DNA from: Hymenobacter sp. BRD67
GTDB taxonomy: Bacteria; Bacteroidota; Bacteroidia; Cytophagales; Hymenobacteraceae
Assembly (NCBI RefSeq): GCF_013256425.1
Contig: NZ_CP053904.1
Location: 186,001 to 250,000 of the forward strand
Direction of reading: 5' to 3'
Length of the DNA stretch: 64,000 nucleotides
Program-made: the position numbers and the translations under genes
In this document: positions 47,331 to 57,239 of the stretch, one piece after another
How positions within the stretch are numbered: the stretch's first letter is position 1
Layout: the number at the start of each line of letters is the position of its first letter
The notes under the pieces: model-generated
Told to the model about the DNA's origin: nothing
The model's database searches: none
What the model saw: the letters and a program-made list of their open reading frames with translations, nothing else

Positions 47331-48815
47331 TTAATAGCCCGGGTTTTGCTGAATGAGCGGGTTGGTGTAGAGCTCGTTCTGAGGAATGGGGAAGAGCAGG
47401 TAATTGACATCGCGGCTGCTCCGCATCTGCTGGATAATATCGAGCGCCGTAACGGCGTGGTGCGCCGTGCCGTCGGCGATGGTGTGGCGGGCGTAGCGCA
47501 GCAGGTCGAACCAGCGCTCCCCTTCAAAGGCCATTTCTAGGCGGCGCTGATAGTCGATTTCATCACGCAGCGCCTGCTTGCTCAGGGTCTGGGGCGAGGC
47601 AGCCGTGAGGGCCGGCAGCCCAGCGCGCTGGCGCACCTGGTTTAGCTTGGCTATAGCATCGCCGGTAGGGCCGTTCTGCTCATTGCTGGCTTCGGCATAG
47701 TTGAGGAGCACTTCGGCATAGCGCAGCACGTAGGTATTATCCGTCGAGTTGAAGCCGTTGCCCAGGCTGCGCCACTTAAATACAAAGGGGCCGACATCGT
47801 TATTGTTGCCGCCGGGGCCGGGCTTGCCATCGATGTAGCTTACGTGGCTACGGCCTACCCGTTGGCCGTTGGCGGCCGTTACCGTGCCGGCGTAGGCCCA
47901 GCGCAGGTCGTTCACGGTGTCGGCGATGCTGATGAGGTTGGCTGTCGGGATGTTAAACTTCGGAAACGAGTAGGTAGCCAGGGGCGAGGGCAGCAGCAGG
48001 TCGGGCAGGATGTTGCCACCGTCGGCGTTGCCGGCATACTGAATCTCGAAGAGCGACTCGGCCGACTTGTTTTCGGCCGGGTAAAGCGAGTTGAACGAGG
48101 AGTTAAGCGCAATGCCGTTGGCAATTACTTTCTGGGCCGCGGCCTGGGCAGCCGCCCAATTGCGCTGGGTTAGCTGCACCCGGGCCAGCAGGGCATTGGC
48201 CGAGTTTTGGGTAGCGCGGTTGGGATTGCTAAGCGGCATCTGAACGGCGGCGGCAGTCAGGTCGGCCACCACCTGGGCATATACCTGGTCGCTGGTGGCG
48301 CGGCCCAGGTTTACGTCGGCAGGCGCCCCACTCTCGGTGGGGGTCAGGTGCAGTGGTACACCGCCGTAAGCCCGCACCAGATTGAAGTAGTTGAGTGCCC
48401 GAATGAAGCGCGCCTCGCCCAGAATCTGGCGGCGGCGCACGGTGTCCGTCATGCTCACGGTGGGCACGTACTTGAGCACGATGTTGGCCCGGTTGATACC
48501 GATGTAGGCCTGCTGGAACACGTTATTTATCTGGCTGGTCGTAGATACCCAGATAATTTTATCCATGGCATTCACATCGCCGTTGGTGCTGGTGCAGTCA
48601 TCGGAAGGCATCTCGCCCATCACGTTCAGGTCCTGGCCATAGCCGCCGGTACCTTGTAGCGCGTCGTAAGTAGCCGTTAGGCTGGCCTCGGCATCGGTGG
48701 CACTCGTGAAGAAGTTATTGGGCGTGAGCGTAGTCAGCGGGGGCTTATCCAGAAAATGGCAGCTTGCCAGCAGGGAAAGGGCGCAGACGGGCAGGTAAAG
48801 GAGAGTCTTTTTCAT
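47331..48815 (-). CDS. SusD/RagB-family glycan-binding lipoprotein
   Basis: A 494-residue lipoprotein (lipobox LLASC, Cys19) with the SusD pattern: FLDKPPLTTLTPNNFFTSAT, then LTATYDALQG, RFIRALNYFNLVRAYGGVPL, YAEVLLNYAEASNEQ and RLEMAFEGERWFDLLRYARH. SusD caps the SusC channel and binds glycan. The gene follows SusC by 23 bp on the same strand. Confidence 0.93.
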   Translation of the reverse strand: MKKTLLYLPVCALSLLASCHFLDKPPLTTLTPNNFFTSATDAEASLTATYDALQGTGGYGQDLNVMGEMPSDDCTSTNGDVNAMDKIIWVSTTSQINNVFQQAYIGINRANIVLKYVPTVSMTDTVRRRQILGEARFIRALNYFNLVRAYGGVPLHLTPTESGAPADVNLGRATSDQVYAQVVADLTAAAVQMPLSNPNRATQNSANALLARVQLTQRNWAAAQAAAQKVIANGIALNSSFNSLYPAENKSAESLFEIQYAGNADGGNILPDLLLPSPLATYSFPKFNIPTANLISIADTVNDLRWAYAGTVTAANGQRVGRSHVSYIDGKPGPGGNNNDVGPFVFKWRSLGNGFNSTDNTYVLRYAEVLLNYAEASNEQNGPTGDAIAKLNQVRQRAGLPALTAASPQTLSKQALRDEIDYQRRLEMAFEGERWFDLLRYARHTIADGTAHHAVTALDIIQQMRSSRDVNYLLFPIPQNELYTNPLIQQNPGY

Positions 48816-48838
48816 GGGAATTCTAGACAGCTAGCAGC

Positions 48839-51800
48839 TTAAAAATTAGCATTCAGGCCCACGGTGTAGGTGCGTGCCTGCGGATACACGCCGTAGTCGC
48901 GGCCGAAGCCGGTAGAGGAGAAGGGGTCGGCGCTTACCTCCGGGTCGTAACCCGTGTACTTGGTCCAGGTAATCAGATTCTGAGCCGTCAGGTACACGCG
49001 CAGGTTCTTGATGGCCGCGTGGCTGGAGAAGGCCGCAGGCACGTTGTAGGCCAGCGTCAGGTTTTTGAGGCGCACGTAGGAGCCATCTTCCAGCCAGCGG
49101 TTCGAGAAGCGGTTGTTGCCGTTCGGGTCATTGCGCACCGGCCGCGGAATGTCGGTATTGGTATTGGTCGGCGTCCAGTGGTTGAGTACCGTCGTGAGTT
49201 GGTTAAGCGGGTCCGACTGCGACTCTAGAATCTGGCGGTTCTGATTGTAAATCTGGTTGCCGAAGCTACCCTGGAAGAATACGCTCAGCTCCAGGCCCTT
49301 GTAGGAGAAGTTGTTGGTAACCCCGCCAAACCATTTGGGGTTGGGGTTGCCGATAACCGTCTGGTCTTTGGGGTCAATCACGCCGTCGCCGTTCAGGTCC
49401 GCAAACCGCTGGTCGCCGGGGCTTAGCTTGTTGCCGTTCTGCGTGGGCGCGGCCTTACCCTCGGCAGCCGTTTGAATAATGCCCTGCGTTACGTAGCCGT
49501 AGAACGCGCCCAGCGGCTGGCCCACCTGTGAGATACTATAGCCTGTGCTGAGAATAGTACGGTTGGTGCTCACCCCATCGCTGCCCACCTGCTGGCCCAG
49601 GTCCAGTACTTTATTGCGGTTGGCGCTGATGTTGAAGCTGGTATTCCAGCCAAAGCCGTTGTCCTTCGACTCCACGTTGGTCGTCACCAGGCCAAACTCC
49701 AGGCCGCGGTTCTCGATGCTGCCTACGTTTTGCAGAACAGTAGAAGGATTGCCACCCGCGCCCGTACTCAGCGGAATGGGCACGTAAAGCAACAGGTCCT
49801 TGGTGTGCTTGATATAGGCATCAAAGGTGAAGGTCAGGCGGTTGTTGAACGCACCCAGGTCCAGGCCGGCATCATACTGATACGTGGTTTCCCACTTCAG
49901 CTTGTCGTTGCCGATATCGGTCTGGGTGATGCCCCCTGCGATAGCCCCGCCGGTACCCTGGTAGTTGTTACCCGTTGAGTAGCGCGTATAGCGCTGGTAC
50001 GGATAAATCTCCTGGTTGCCGTTGGCCCCGAAGCTGGCGCGCAGCTTCGCAGTCGAGATAGGCGTCCCCTGCGGGAAAAACGACTCCTTGGCCAGGTTCC
50101 AGCCCAGGCTCACGGCCGGGAAGTAGCCGAAGCGGTTCTGAGTCGAAAACCGGCTGGTACCGTCGGCTCGCATACTCACCTGGGCCAGGTAGCGCCCGTT
50201 GTAGTCGTAGGTGGCTCGGGCAAAGTAGCTTACCAGGCTCCACTGCTCTTCGTAGCTATAGGGAATACCCACTACCGCTGAGCCGCCGCTGAGGTAAGGC
50301 GTGCCGTTGTTAGGGAAGCCCTGGGTAGTAGCGCCCGAGGTAATGCGGTCGGATGCCTGCATCGACTGGCCGGCCAGTAGCGTCAGGTGGTGCTGGTCGC
50401 CCAGGTTGGGGTTGTAGGTCAGCGTGTTTTCCAGCAGCCAGATAGGTACGAGTGTGTTGCCTACCTGTGCCCGGCCCCGCACCGAGGCATCGGCATTGGA
50501 GGTGCCAGGGTAGTTGGTGCTGATATACTGGTTCTCGTTCTGGCTGGTGAAATCAATGCCGACCGACGTGCGGGCCTTCAGGTTCTTCAGCACGTCATAT
50601 TCGCCGTAGATATTGCCCACTACCTGGTACACATTGGCCAGGTTGCTGGTTTCGAGCAGGTCGCCCACCGGGTTGTCCGACTGGTTGAACGGGTTCACGC
50701 CGTAGGTGCCGTTCGGATTCAGAATCGGTACGGTCGGAATCTGGGAGAGTGCGCCCAGTACCGTGCCCGAGTTGCCCAGCGCCAGCTCCGAGCGCACGCT
50801 ACCGTTGGTATGGGTGCGGCTCAGGTTCAGGTTGGTGCCCATCCGGAAGCGTGAGCTCAATTCCTCGCTCAGGTTGAGCTTGAAGCTGTAGCGGTCGAAG
50901 CCCGAGTTCAGGCTGATGCCCTGCTGATTGAAGTAGCCGCCGCTGATGTAGTAGCGCGTCTTTTCAGTGCCCCCGCTCAAGCTAAGCTGGTAGTTCTGCT
51001 GGTAGCCGGGGCGATACACGGCATCTTGCCAGTCGGTGTTAGTATTGGTCGGCGAGGGATTGTTGGGGTCGGTATATCCCGGAGGTAGCCCCGCGCCCGC
51101 CTGAATGGCATTGAACTCCTGGGCAAACTGCTGGGCGTTGAGCACGTCGAGCTTCTTGCGCAGGTACTGGCGGCCGTAGTACACGTTCAGCCCTACCTGG
51201 GTCTGACCTACCTTGCCGTGCTTGGTCGTGATAACTACCACGCCGTTGGCAGCCCGCACGCCGTAGATGGCCGCAGCGGCGCCATCCTTGAGCACGTCGA
51301 TGCTCTCAATATCGTTGGGGTTGATGGCATTAAGCGGGTTTAAGCGTTGGTTGCCCACTGCTACCTCCTGGTTATAGCCTGGAATAATCGGCACCCCATC
51401 CACTACGTACAGCGGCGAGCCATTGAGGTTGAGCGAAGCGTTGCCCCGCACCCGCACGTTGATGCCCGCCCCAGGGGCGCCCGTAGGAGCCGTAACCTGC
51501 ACACCGGGAGCCTGGCCCTGCAAAGCCTGGTCGAAGCCCGCTACCGGCTGGCGCTCAATGGCCGCGGCGCCCACCGAGGTAACGGCGGTCGTTACCTCCT
51601 GGCGGTTCTGGGTGCCGTAGCCCACTACCACTACTTCGCCCACGCTCTGCTGGTCGTCCTTAAGCCGAACCTCAAACGTGCGGGTAGTGCCCACCGGAAA
51701 CTCCTAGCGCAGGTAGCCCACTGAGCTGAACACCAGGGTACTGCCCTCGGGCACATTCAGCGAAAAGCGGCCTTCCGCATCGGTCGAGGCCCCGGTAGTA

Positions 51801-52291
51801 GTACCCTTTACCAGTACCGTTACACCGGGCAGCGGCTCGCCCTTGCTGTCAGTTACGCGGCCGGTGATGGGAATGTCCTGGGGCGCGGCGGTCGCAGTTG
51901 TGGATAGCAAGGCTGTCTTTTCCGTCCGGCTCGTCACCACAAAGTAGTTTTCGCGCAGCTCTTTAAACTGCAGGTTGGCTTGCGGCAGCACAATAGCCAG
52001 CCGCTCAGCCAGCGACGAAGCCGTCTCGGCCGGTACCGGCACCCGCTTATTATCTACCAGGGTGCTTTCGTAGAAAATGGTGGCGTGGTACTCGCTCTCC
52101 CACTGCTTGAGTAGGGTTTTGAGAAGTATCGAGCTGGCGCGCGTGGGAGCCGGGGTGCTTTGGGCCGGGGTGTTAGCTGCCAGTAGTTGGGCCGAAGCGG
52201 GGTTGCCCAACGCTTGCAGCAAAAGCACACTGGCCGCCAGGCAGGCGGGCCGGCCGGAGTGCTTGCCCAGGGGAGTAAGTAATCGGGTCAT
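48839..52291 (-). CDS. SusC/RagA-family TonB-linked receptor with an in-frame amber codon
   Basis: From the ATG at 52291 the protein has an STN domain (residues about 50-110, ILLKTLLKQWESEYHATIFY ...), a CarboxypepD_reg-like domain (ITGRVTDSKGEPLPGVTVLV), a plug (EVVVVGYGTQNRQEVTTAVT) and a barrel ending YTVGLNANF. It imports glycan fragments with SusD, and the STN domain signals to FecR. Codon 196 is TAG (51704-51706) within SVGYLR*EFPVGTT, where Gln (CAG) would fit. The frame is unchanged, so this is a base substitution and not an indel. It is a real nonsense mutation or a miscalled base; full length would be about 1150 residues. Confidence 0.88.
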
Positions 52292-52315
52292 AAGGAAAGG
52301 GTGGGAAAGGAAAAA

Positions 52316-53311
52316 CTAAGGTTTTTCAGCCAGCGTCAGGTGGTTGCCCTGACGCGTGGCCTGTAAGTGAAAGGTCTCTTCAAGGGCTTGCAGCAGGATG
52401 GGCAGCTCACCCACGGGCACGGTGCCCGTAACACGGCGGCGATTGAGTTCGGGAGTAGCGACTACCACTTCCAGGCCGTAGGTGTCTTGCAGGCGGGTAG
52501 CCAGCTCGGCAATGGTGGTCTCGTCAAATACCAGCTCGGCGTCTTTCCAGGCGGCGTAGGGAGCAGTATGTACCTTCATATGCGTTACGAGGGCAGGCTG
52601 GTCGTCGTGCGTTTCTACCAGCTCGCCGGGGCGCAGCAGCACATCAGGCTGCTGGTGGTCGTCGAACTCTACCCGTACCTTGCCCGAGAGCAGCACTACC
52701 CGCGTCTGGTCGCGGCGGCGGGCTACTACAAACTTGGTGCCCAGCACTTCTACTTGCAGCCCGGCCGTGGTGTGCACCAGAAAGCGCTGATTGTTGGGCA
52801 TATGCTGCACTGAGAAGAAGCCTTCCCCATCCAGCCACACTTCCCGGGGGCGGTCGGTGGGCCAGGTAGTCGCGTAGCGCAGCTGCGAATGGCCATTAAG
52901 AGTTACCTGCGAGCCATCGGGGAGCGTTAGCTGGCGGGTCTGGCCATAGGGCGCTGCCACCACAAGCGGGGGAGTATGGTGCCCTTGGTAGAAGAGCCAG
53001 CTGCCTCCGGCAACTGTCACGGCGAGTGCCGCAGCCGCGGCCCAGCGCCGCCAGGTTTGCGTCGCACGGTAGCGCGGAGCGGCCGGTACCAGCTGCAGCC
53101 GGGTGCGCGCCAACAGCGCTTCGTAGTCGGGCTCATCGGCCCCGGCCAGCGGGATAGCGGCTAGCGCATCCCAGTGCTGCTGCATCCACAATTGGGCTAG
53201 TAGCTGGTTGGCTGGCTGGGCCAGCCAGGCGCGTACGGCAGCCGCCTCGGCGGCAGTAGCCGTGCCGGCCGCGTAGGTCGAAAGAAGTTCCTGGGTAATG
53301 TCAGGCGTCAT
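52316..53311 (-). CDS. FecR-family anti-sigma factor
   Basis: From the ATG at 53311, a 331-residue protein: a cytosolic N-terminal helix bundle (ITQELLSTYAAGTATAAEAA), a membrane span (WAAAAALAVTVAGGSWLFY), then the periplasmic FecR domain (QLTLPDGSQVTLNGHSQLRY, then VWLDGEGFFSVQHM, RFLVHTTAGLQVEVLGTKFV) and a DUF4974 C-terminal domain (LVFDETTIAELATRLQDTYG). It receives the SusC STN signal and controls the ECF sigma encoded at 56241-56828. It precedes SusC by 24 bp. Confidence 0.92.
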   Translation of the reverse strand: MTPDITQELLSTYAAGTATAAEAAAVRAWLAQPANQLLAQLWMQQHWDALAAIPLAGADEPDYEALLARTRLQLVPAAPRYRATQTWRRWAAAAALAVTVAGGSWLFYQGHHTPPLVVAAPYGQTRQLTLPDGSQVTLNGHSQLRYATTWPTDRPREVWLDGEGFFSVQHMPNNQRFLVHTTAGLQVEVLGTKFVVARRRDQTRVVLLSGKVRVEFDDHQQPDVLLRPGELVETHDDQPALVTHMKVHTAPYAAWKDAELVFDETTIAELATRLQDTYGLEVVVATPELNRRRVTGTVPVGELPILLQALEETFHLQATRQGNHLTLAEKP

Positions 53312-53523
53312 ATAAAGAAGTAAGCCGGGTAGCAACGCCCTCAGCGCCCAAAGGCGGCTGGACTAAGGCTGCAAAGCAGGGCGTAATCCTTCCCAAACGT
53401 TTGCAGCCTTAATACACCGCACCTTGACCGCTTCCCTTAGGGAGTAGTCGGGGAAAATATGAAAATTTGTATAATAAGCTGATTTTCAGGGAGAAATTCT
53501 TTAAAATCAGCCTTGTTTAGCAG

Positions 53524-56136
53524 CTATTCCCTGACCAGCCGGCAGTGCAGGGTTTCGTCTCCGTAGCGTATGGCCAAAGAATAGATGCCCCGTGGCAGCG
53601 CTTCCACGCTGAAGCTGTTGTGGCGTATTGGTCCGTTGAGCACCACCCGGCCCTCCAGGTCATGTATGGTCAGCAGGCTGCCATCGGGCGCGGGGGTCGG
53701 GCCGAACGTCACAGTGTCCGCGGTTGGGTTAGGGTAGCAGGTAAACTGTAGGCTTGAGTAGGGAGTGCGGGTGCCAAGCGCGGCAGCACTCACCCGTACA
53801 AGTTGGTTGGTGCTCTGGGCCAGGTTGGCCAGCGAGTCGGAGGTAGTGAGCCGGCGGCCATCGAGCGGCGCATACAGCTCAAGACTGGATTTGAGCAGCG
53901 AATCGGCCACCATAGCGTTTACCTCATCGGTGTTCATCCCCGAGCGGTAAAACAGCCAGTTGCGGTACTGGGTCCCCTGCGGAGCCCCCGGCCCACCCAC
54001 CGTAAGCTGGCGCGTACGCAGCTGCTCAGCCAGACTGCCTACGTTGGTACTGTCGAGGTAAAAAACTGTTTCGCCCCGCGCAAAATAGTGCGTCAGCGTC
54101 GCCTTATGCCATTTATTATCGTTCACCCGCCGGGCGCTGGTCAGGGTGCCGGTTTTGGCCGAGGTATAGGTCAGCTGGCCGTTGGTCCCGATGCTCAGGC
54201 TGCCCTTGCTGGTGCTGTCTTGCAGCTCCAGCAGGCGGCCCGTGCCCGTGGTACGGAAGCTGATAACCTGCGTGAAGGGGTGAACCAGGGTTTCCGGTAC
54301 AAAGCGAATGCCATCGGCCTGGCCGGCCGTCTTGGTAATTTTTACATACGAGGTAGCCGTGCGGTGGGGCAGGGGCTTGCCGGCCCGCAGCGCATCAAAG
54401 AGTGAGGGCACCAGAGCGTGGCCCAGCTCCGCGTGGCCCAGGTCGTTGGGATGCAGCACATCGTCCCAGAAGCCATATGCCCAGTGGCCGGTGCCATCGT
54501 CTACGGCTCCGAGCAGGTTCACGGTAGGCACGGCCCACGAATGCAGCAGCAGGTTCATCTGCTTGATGAACGCGTAGTCGGTAGGCGTGTAGTCGTTGCG
54601 CGTGTAGTTATTCGTCACTACCGGAACCAGGCCCTGGTCGCGCGCCTGCCTGATAAGCTGGAGCATATTGGTCTTGAACTGGTCAAACCGGGGCTGGCCA
54701 TACTCATGAATGCCCTCGTTGCCCAGCGCCAGCGCATATACCACGTACCGTCCGCCCTGGGGCAGCAGGTCGCTGTTCCAGCGGCCAAGCACCTCTACCG
54801 TGCTGTTGCCGGGCACGGAGATATTGCTCGTTACCCAGGCCGCGCCCTGGCCGCTTGCATTGCGCTGGGCCAGCACCTTGGCGTAGCGGCTGGTGTAGCC
54901 ATACAAGTTGGTAGCGCCCTGCCCGTAAGGTACCGACGAGCCGAAGTAAACAATCTTCAGCTCATTAATCGGGTAGTAGGTATCGAGCTGTAAGTCATCA
55001 AAATACACGCTGCCGACAGCTCCGGCCGCGTTATTCCACACCACGGCGCCTTTAATATAGGTAGTACCAGCTGGCACGGTGCCTATCGCTTCCTTGCGTA
55101 CCCAGCTCCCGCTGGCCATGCCGGCTCCGACCGAGTCGGAGCGGGTTTTGCCCAGCAGCCCCATCGCACTGTTATAGAACGATAGCTCAAGGTGGGCCGC
55201 CTGGCTGCCTTGCAGGGCCTCGGCCGCCTGATAGAAGTAGCCGCTCAGCTTATACGAGCCACCGCTCTGGTAGCCGATGCGTTGTTCCAGGCTCAGGCTG
55301 CTACCCGCCAGGCGGGCCGCATAGCTGCCCGTGTGCGTAATAGCAGCTGCCGCCGAAGCCGCCGGGCTGCTGCCTTTGCTCACCGTGCTCCAATAGGTGA
55401 GATTACCCAATTCAAAGCCAGGGTTCTGAAATACGTAGCTCAGGGGCACTGCGGCCACCTTGCCAGGCACAATGTCAACCTTCATCAGGTTGAGGTAGGC
55501 GTAGGAGCCGGCCACTTTACTCAGTTCCAGTAAGATGGTGCCCGAGGCATCGGCGGCAATGGTATCCGATTTGGCGATGGTGTTATTATTACCTGCGTAG
55601 CCGTTGGCACCCACCCCAGTGCCGGTTGTAGTCTGGGTGATGGTACTCACTGTGCTCCCCGTAAACTTATACTGGGAGGTACGCAGCTCAGTGGTAGCCG
55701 CGCGGCTGCCAAACACGTGAAAGACATAGCGCTTGGTAGGGTCGCAGCCACTCAGGCGGAGCACGCCCGTGCTGGTACTGCCCGTTCCCTGCACAAAGAA
55801 GTAGTCTTGCGTGGCCGTGGCAACGGCATACTCGCTACCTAGCAGCGCGGCGCTCGGGGCCAGCAGGCCGCCGGTCAAAATGCCGTTGGTAAGAAAATTG
55901 GCCCCTACTTTCAGCTTGAGGCCGGTTGCGGCGTTGGTTTTATCAACCAGCCGGAAGGTATCGGCCGCCGTAGTCTGGTTCAGCACGTTGTTCCAGTAGT
56001 TGCCATTGGCGTCGGGGCTGGGCGTGCTGTTGCCGTTCGTAACATCATTAACGCCAAAGTCGATATAGAGCGAGCGCAGGGTTTGGGCCCGTGCCGCGCC
56101 CACGCTCAGCAGAAGCAGAAGTAGCTTTCTCAGCAT
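53524..56136 (-). CDS. Large secreted SGNH/GDSL hydrolase with LamG-like and T9SS domains
   Basis: An 870-residue protein with signal peptide (MLRKLLLLLLSVGAARA). In order: an N-terminal beta domain (LYIDFGVNDVTNGN ...), a carbohydrate-binding-like sandwich (FQNPGFELGNLTYWSTVSKG ...), an SGNH domain (IVYFGSSVPYGQGATNLYGY, YALALGNEGIHEYGQ, WDDVLHPNDLGHAELGHALV; the block I nucleophile is in 'GSSVP', not the classic GDSL), a LamG-like domain (VISFRTTGTGRLLELQDSTS ...) and a T9SS sorting domain (LQFTCYPNPTADTVTFG ...). It is probably a surface esterase acting on the glycan. It lies between the ECF sigma and FecR genes, an unusual position. Confidence 0.8.
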   Translation of the reverse strand: MLRKLLLLLLSVGAARAQTLRSLYIDFGVNDVTNGNSTPSPDANGNYWNNVLNQTTAADTFRLVDKTNAATGLKLKVGANFLTNGILTGGLLAPSAALLGSEYAVATATQDYFFVQGTGSTSTGVLRLSGCDPTKRYVFHVFGSRAATTELRTSQYKFTGSTVSTITQTTTGTGVGANGYAGNNNTIAKSDTIAADASGTILLELSKVAGSYAYLNLMKVDIVPGKVAAVPLSYVFQNPGFELGNLTYWSTVSKGSSPAASAAAAITHTGSYAARLAGSSLSLEQRIGYQSGGSYKLSGYFYQAAEALQGSQAAHLELSFYNSAMGLLGKTRSDSVGAGMASGSWVRKEAIGTVPAGTTYIKGAVVWNNAAGAVGSVYFDDLQLDTYYPINELKIVYFGSSVPYGQGATNLYGYTSRYAKVLAQRNASGQGAAWVTSNISVPGNSTVEVLGRWNSDLLPQGGRYVVYALALGNEGIHEYGQPRFDQFKTNMLQLIRQARDQGLVPVVTNNYTRNDYTPTDYAFIKQMNLLLHSWAVPTVNLLGAVDDGTGHWAYGFWDDVLHPNDLGHAELGHALVPSLFDALRAGKPLPHRTATSYVKITKTAGQADGIRFVPETLVHPFTQVISFRTTGTGRLLELQDSTSKGSLSIGTNGQLTYTSAKTGTLTSARRVNDNKWHKATLTHYFARGETVFYLDSTNVGSLAEQLRTRQLTVGGPGAPQGTQYRNWLFYRSGMNTDEVNAMVADSLLKSSLELYAPLDGRRLTTSDSLANLAQSTNQLVRVSAAALGTRTPYSSLQFTCYPNPTADTVTFGPTPAPDGSLLTIHDLEGRVVLNGPIRHNSFSVEALPRGIYSLAIRYGDETLHCRLVRE

Positions 56137-56240
56137 AGTAAGGGTGGGAAAAGTATACGGTTCAACCAGGGCCAGGCCCCAATCGCTTACTGTACTACAC
56201 CGCCGTACCTACCTTCCCCTTAATACTTTTCCTCAAAAAA

Positions 56241-56828
56241 TCAGCGCTTGCTCAGGGCCAGCGTCAGCAGCACGCCCAGTATGCCGCCGTGCAGGTTAAA
56301 ATATTTGCGCAGCGTCTTGAGAGCCTGCATAATATGTGCCTCCACCGTTTTCACCGATACGCCCTGGCGCTCGGCAATCTCCAGGTAAGAAAGGCCTTGC
56401 TGCCGACTCAGCATAAATGCCTCGCGCTGCTTGGGCGGCAAGCGCTCCAGGGCTGTCTGGTAGAGGGCTTCCATTTCCTGGTATTCGGCTTCGTTGGCTA
56501 CACTGGCCGGCCCGGTAGCGGCTACTTCTCCCTGCAGGCGCAGGAGGTGCTGGTCGCGGCGCAGCTCGTTGAGCACGGCATGGTAAGCCGTAGTAAAGAG
56601 GTAGCCCTTCAGCGGGATGTCATCCCGCAACTGGCCGCGCTTTTCCCATATTTTAATAAAACATTCCTGCACTATCTCCTCGGCAGAAGGCCGCGATTTT
56701 AAATAGCTGTAAGCGAAGCGGTAAACCAGCGCGCTATAGTGTCTGAACAGAGCATCAAATGCCCGCTCGTCGTCCAGCTTCAGGCGGCGCAGGTAGTCCG
56801 ATTCCGAAAAGTTGGGCGAGGTAGGCAA
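56241..56828 (-). CDS. FecI-like ECF sigma factor
   Basis: A 195-residue sigma factor: region 2 (ERAFDALFRHYSALVYRFAY, then SAEEIVQECFIKIWEKRG), region 4 (LPPKQREAFMLSRQQGLSYL, then EIAERQGVSVKTVEAHIMQA) and a C-terminal hydrophobic tail (NLHGGILGVLLTLALS), all typical of Bacteroidota FecI-type sigma factors paired with FecR. It is the first gene of the minus-strand glycan region, and its upstream spacer is shared with the divergent mraZ. Confidence 0.92.
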   Translation of the reverse strand: MPTSPNFSESDYLRRLKLDDERAFDALFRHYSALVYRFAYSYLKSRPSAEEIVQECFIKIWEKRGQLRDDIPLKGYLFTTAYHAVLNELRRDQHLLRLQGEVAATGPASVANEAEYQEMEALYQTALERLPPKQREAFMLSRQQGLSYLEIAERQGVSVKTVEAHIMQALKTLRKYFNLHGGILGVLLTLALSKR

Positions 56829-56987
56829 TGGAAAACAGGGAAGTTATGTCGGAAAATTAATAGAAAATTGACACACCCGCCCACCTAATCTAAAATAGGA
56901 GCTCGCGGGCGACCGCCGGAAGTCAGGCGTAATAGTAAGTACAATACATGCAGTAAGCGGACTGCTGAACGCGGGTTTAGGCTATTT

Positions 56988-57096
56988 TGCAACATTGTTT
57001 CACTAAAAAACAAATTTTTGATAGCGCGAATTTTCTCGGCCGCATCTCGGGAATAACCGCTTAAGTCGCATCTTTATAAAATGAAACAATGTTTCA
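56988..57096. promoter_or_regulatory. Pair of 15-bp palindromes (candidate operators)
   Basis: tgcaacattgtttca (56988-57002) and tgaaacaatgtttca (57082-57096) agree at 13 of 15 positions; the second is a perfect 7+1+7 palindrome. They are 94 bp apart, about nine helical turns. The form suits a TetR-like or similar dimeric repressor; the regulator is not identified. Confidence 0.45.
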
Positions 57097-57144
57097 TTAT
57101 TGCTAAAAAGTGCATTTGTGAGGTTTAGGCAGCCTTTTAGGCTT

Positions 57145-57171
57145 GTGGTAGAAAGTGGTAGAAAGTGGTGG
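57145..57171 (+). promoter_or_regulatory. MraZ-box array (three GTGGT repeats at 10-bp spacing)
   Basis: GTGGT occurs at 57145, 57155 and 57165, each copy preceded or followed by AGAAA or TTG context. MraZ proteins are known to bind several short GTG-containing repeats spaced by 10 bp upstream of their own operon (TGGGN repeats in Escherichia coli, AAAGTG-type repeats in mycoplasmas). Spacing, sequence and position 70 bp before mraZ all agree. Confidence 0.75.
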
Positions 57172-57189
57172 CTTTTTTAAAACGACTCG

Positions 57190-57197
57190 TACTTTTG
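57190..57197 (+). promoter_or_regulatory. Candidate dcw promoter -7 box
   Basis: TACTTTTG fits the TAnnTTTG -7 consensus of Bacteroidota and lies 43 bp before the mraZ start. The MraZ repeats would overlap its -33 region, which suits repression by MraZ. Confidence 0.5.
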
Positions 57198-57239
57198 TTA
57201 TCCTAGGCGGACTTCTGCTCGCCGGGCCTTCCTACCACC

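Larger units (their letters stand above)
56829..57239. promoter_or_regulatory. 410-bp divergent regulatory spacer between ECF sigma and mraZ
   Basis: No gene is seen. It holds the promoters of the glycan-region sigma factor (minus) and of the dcw cluster (plus). Two near-identical 15-bp palindromes and a three-repeat MraZ-type array, listed separately, occupy the right half. The stretch 57000-57120 is markedly AT-rich. Confidence 0.6.
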
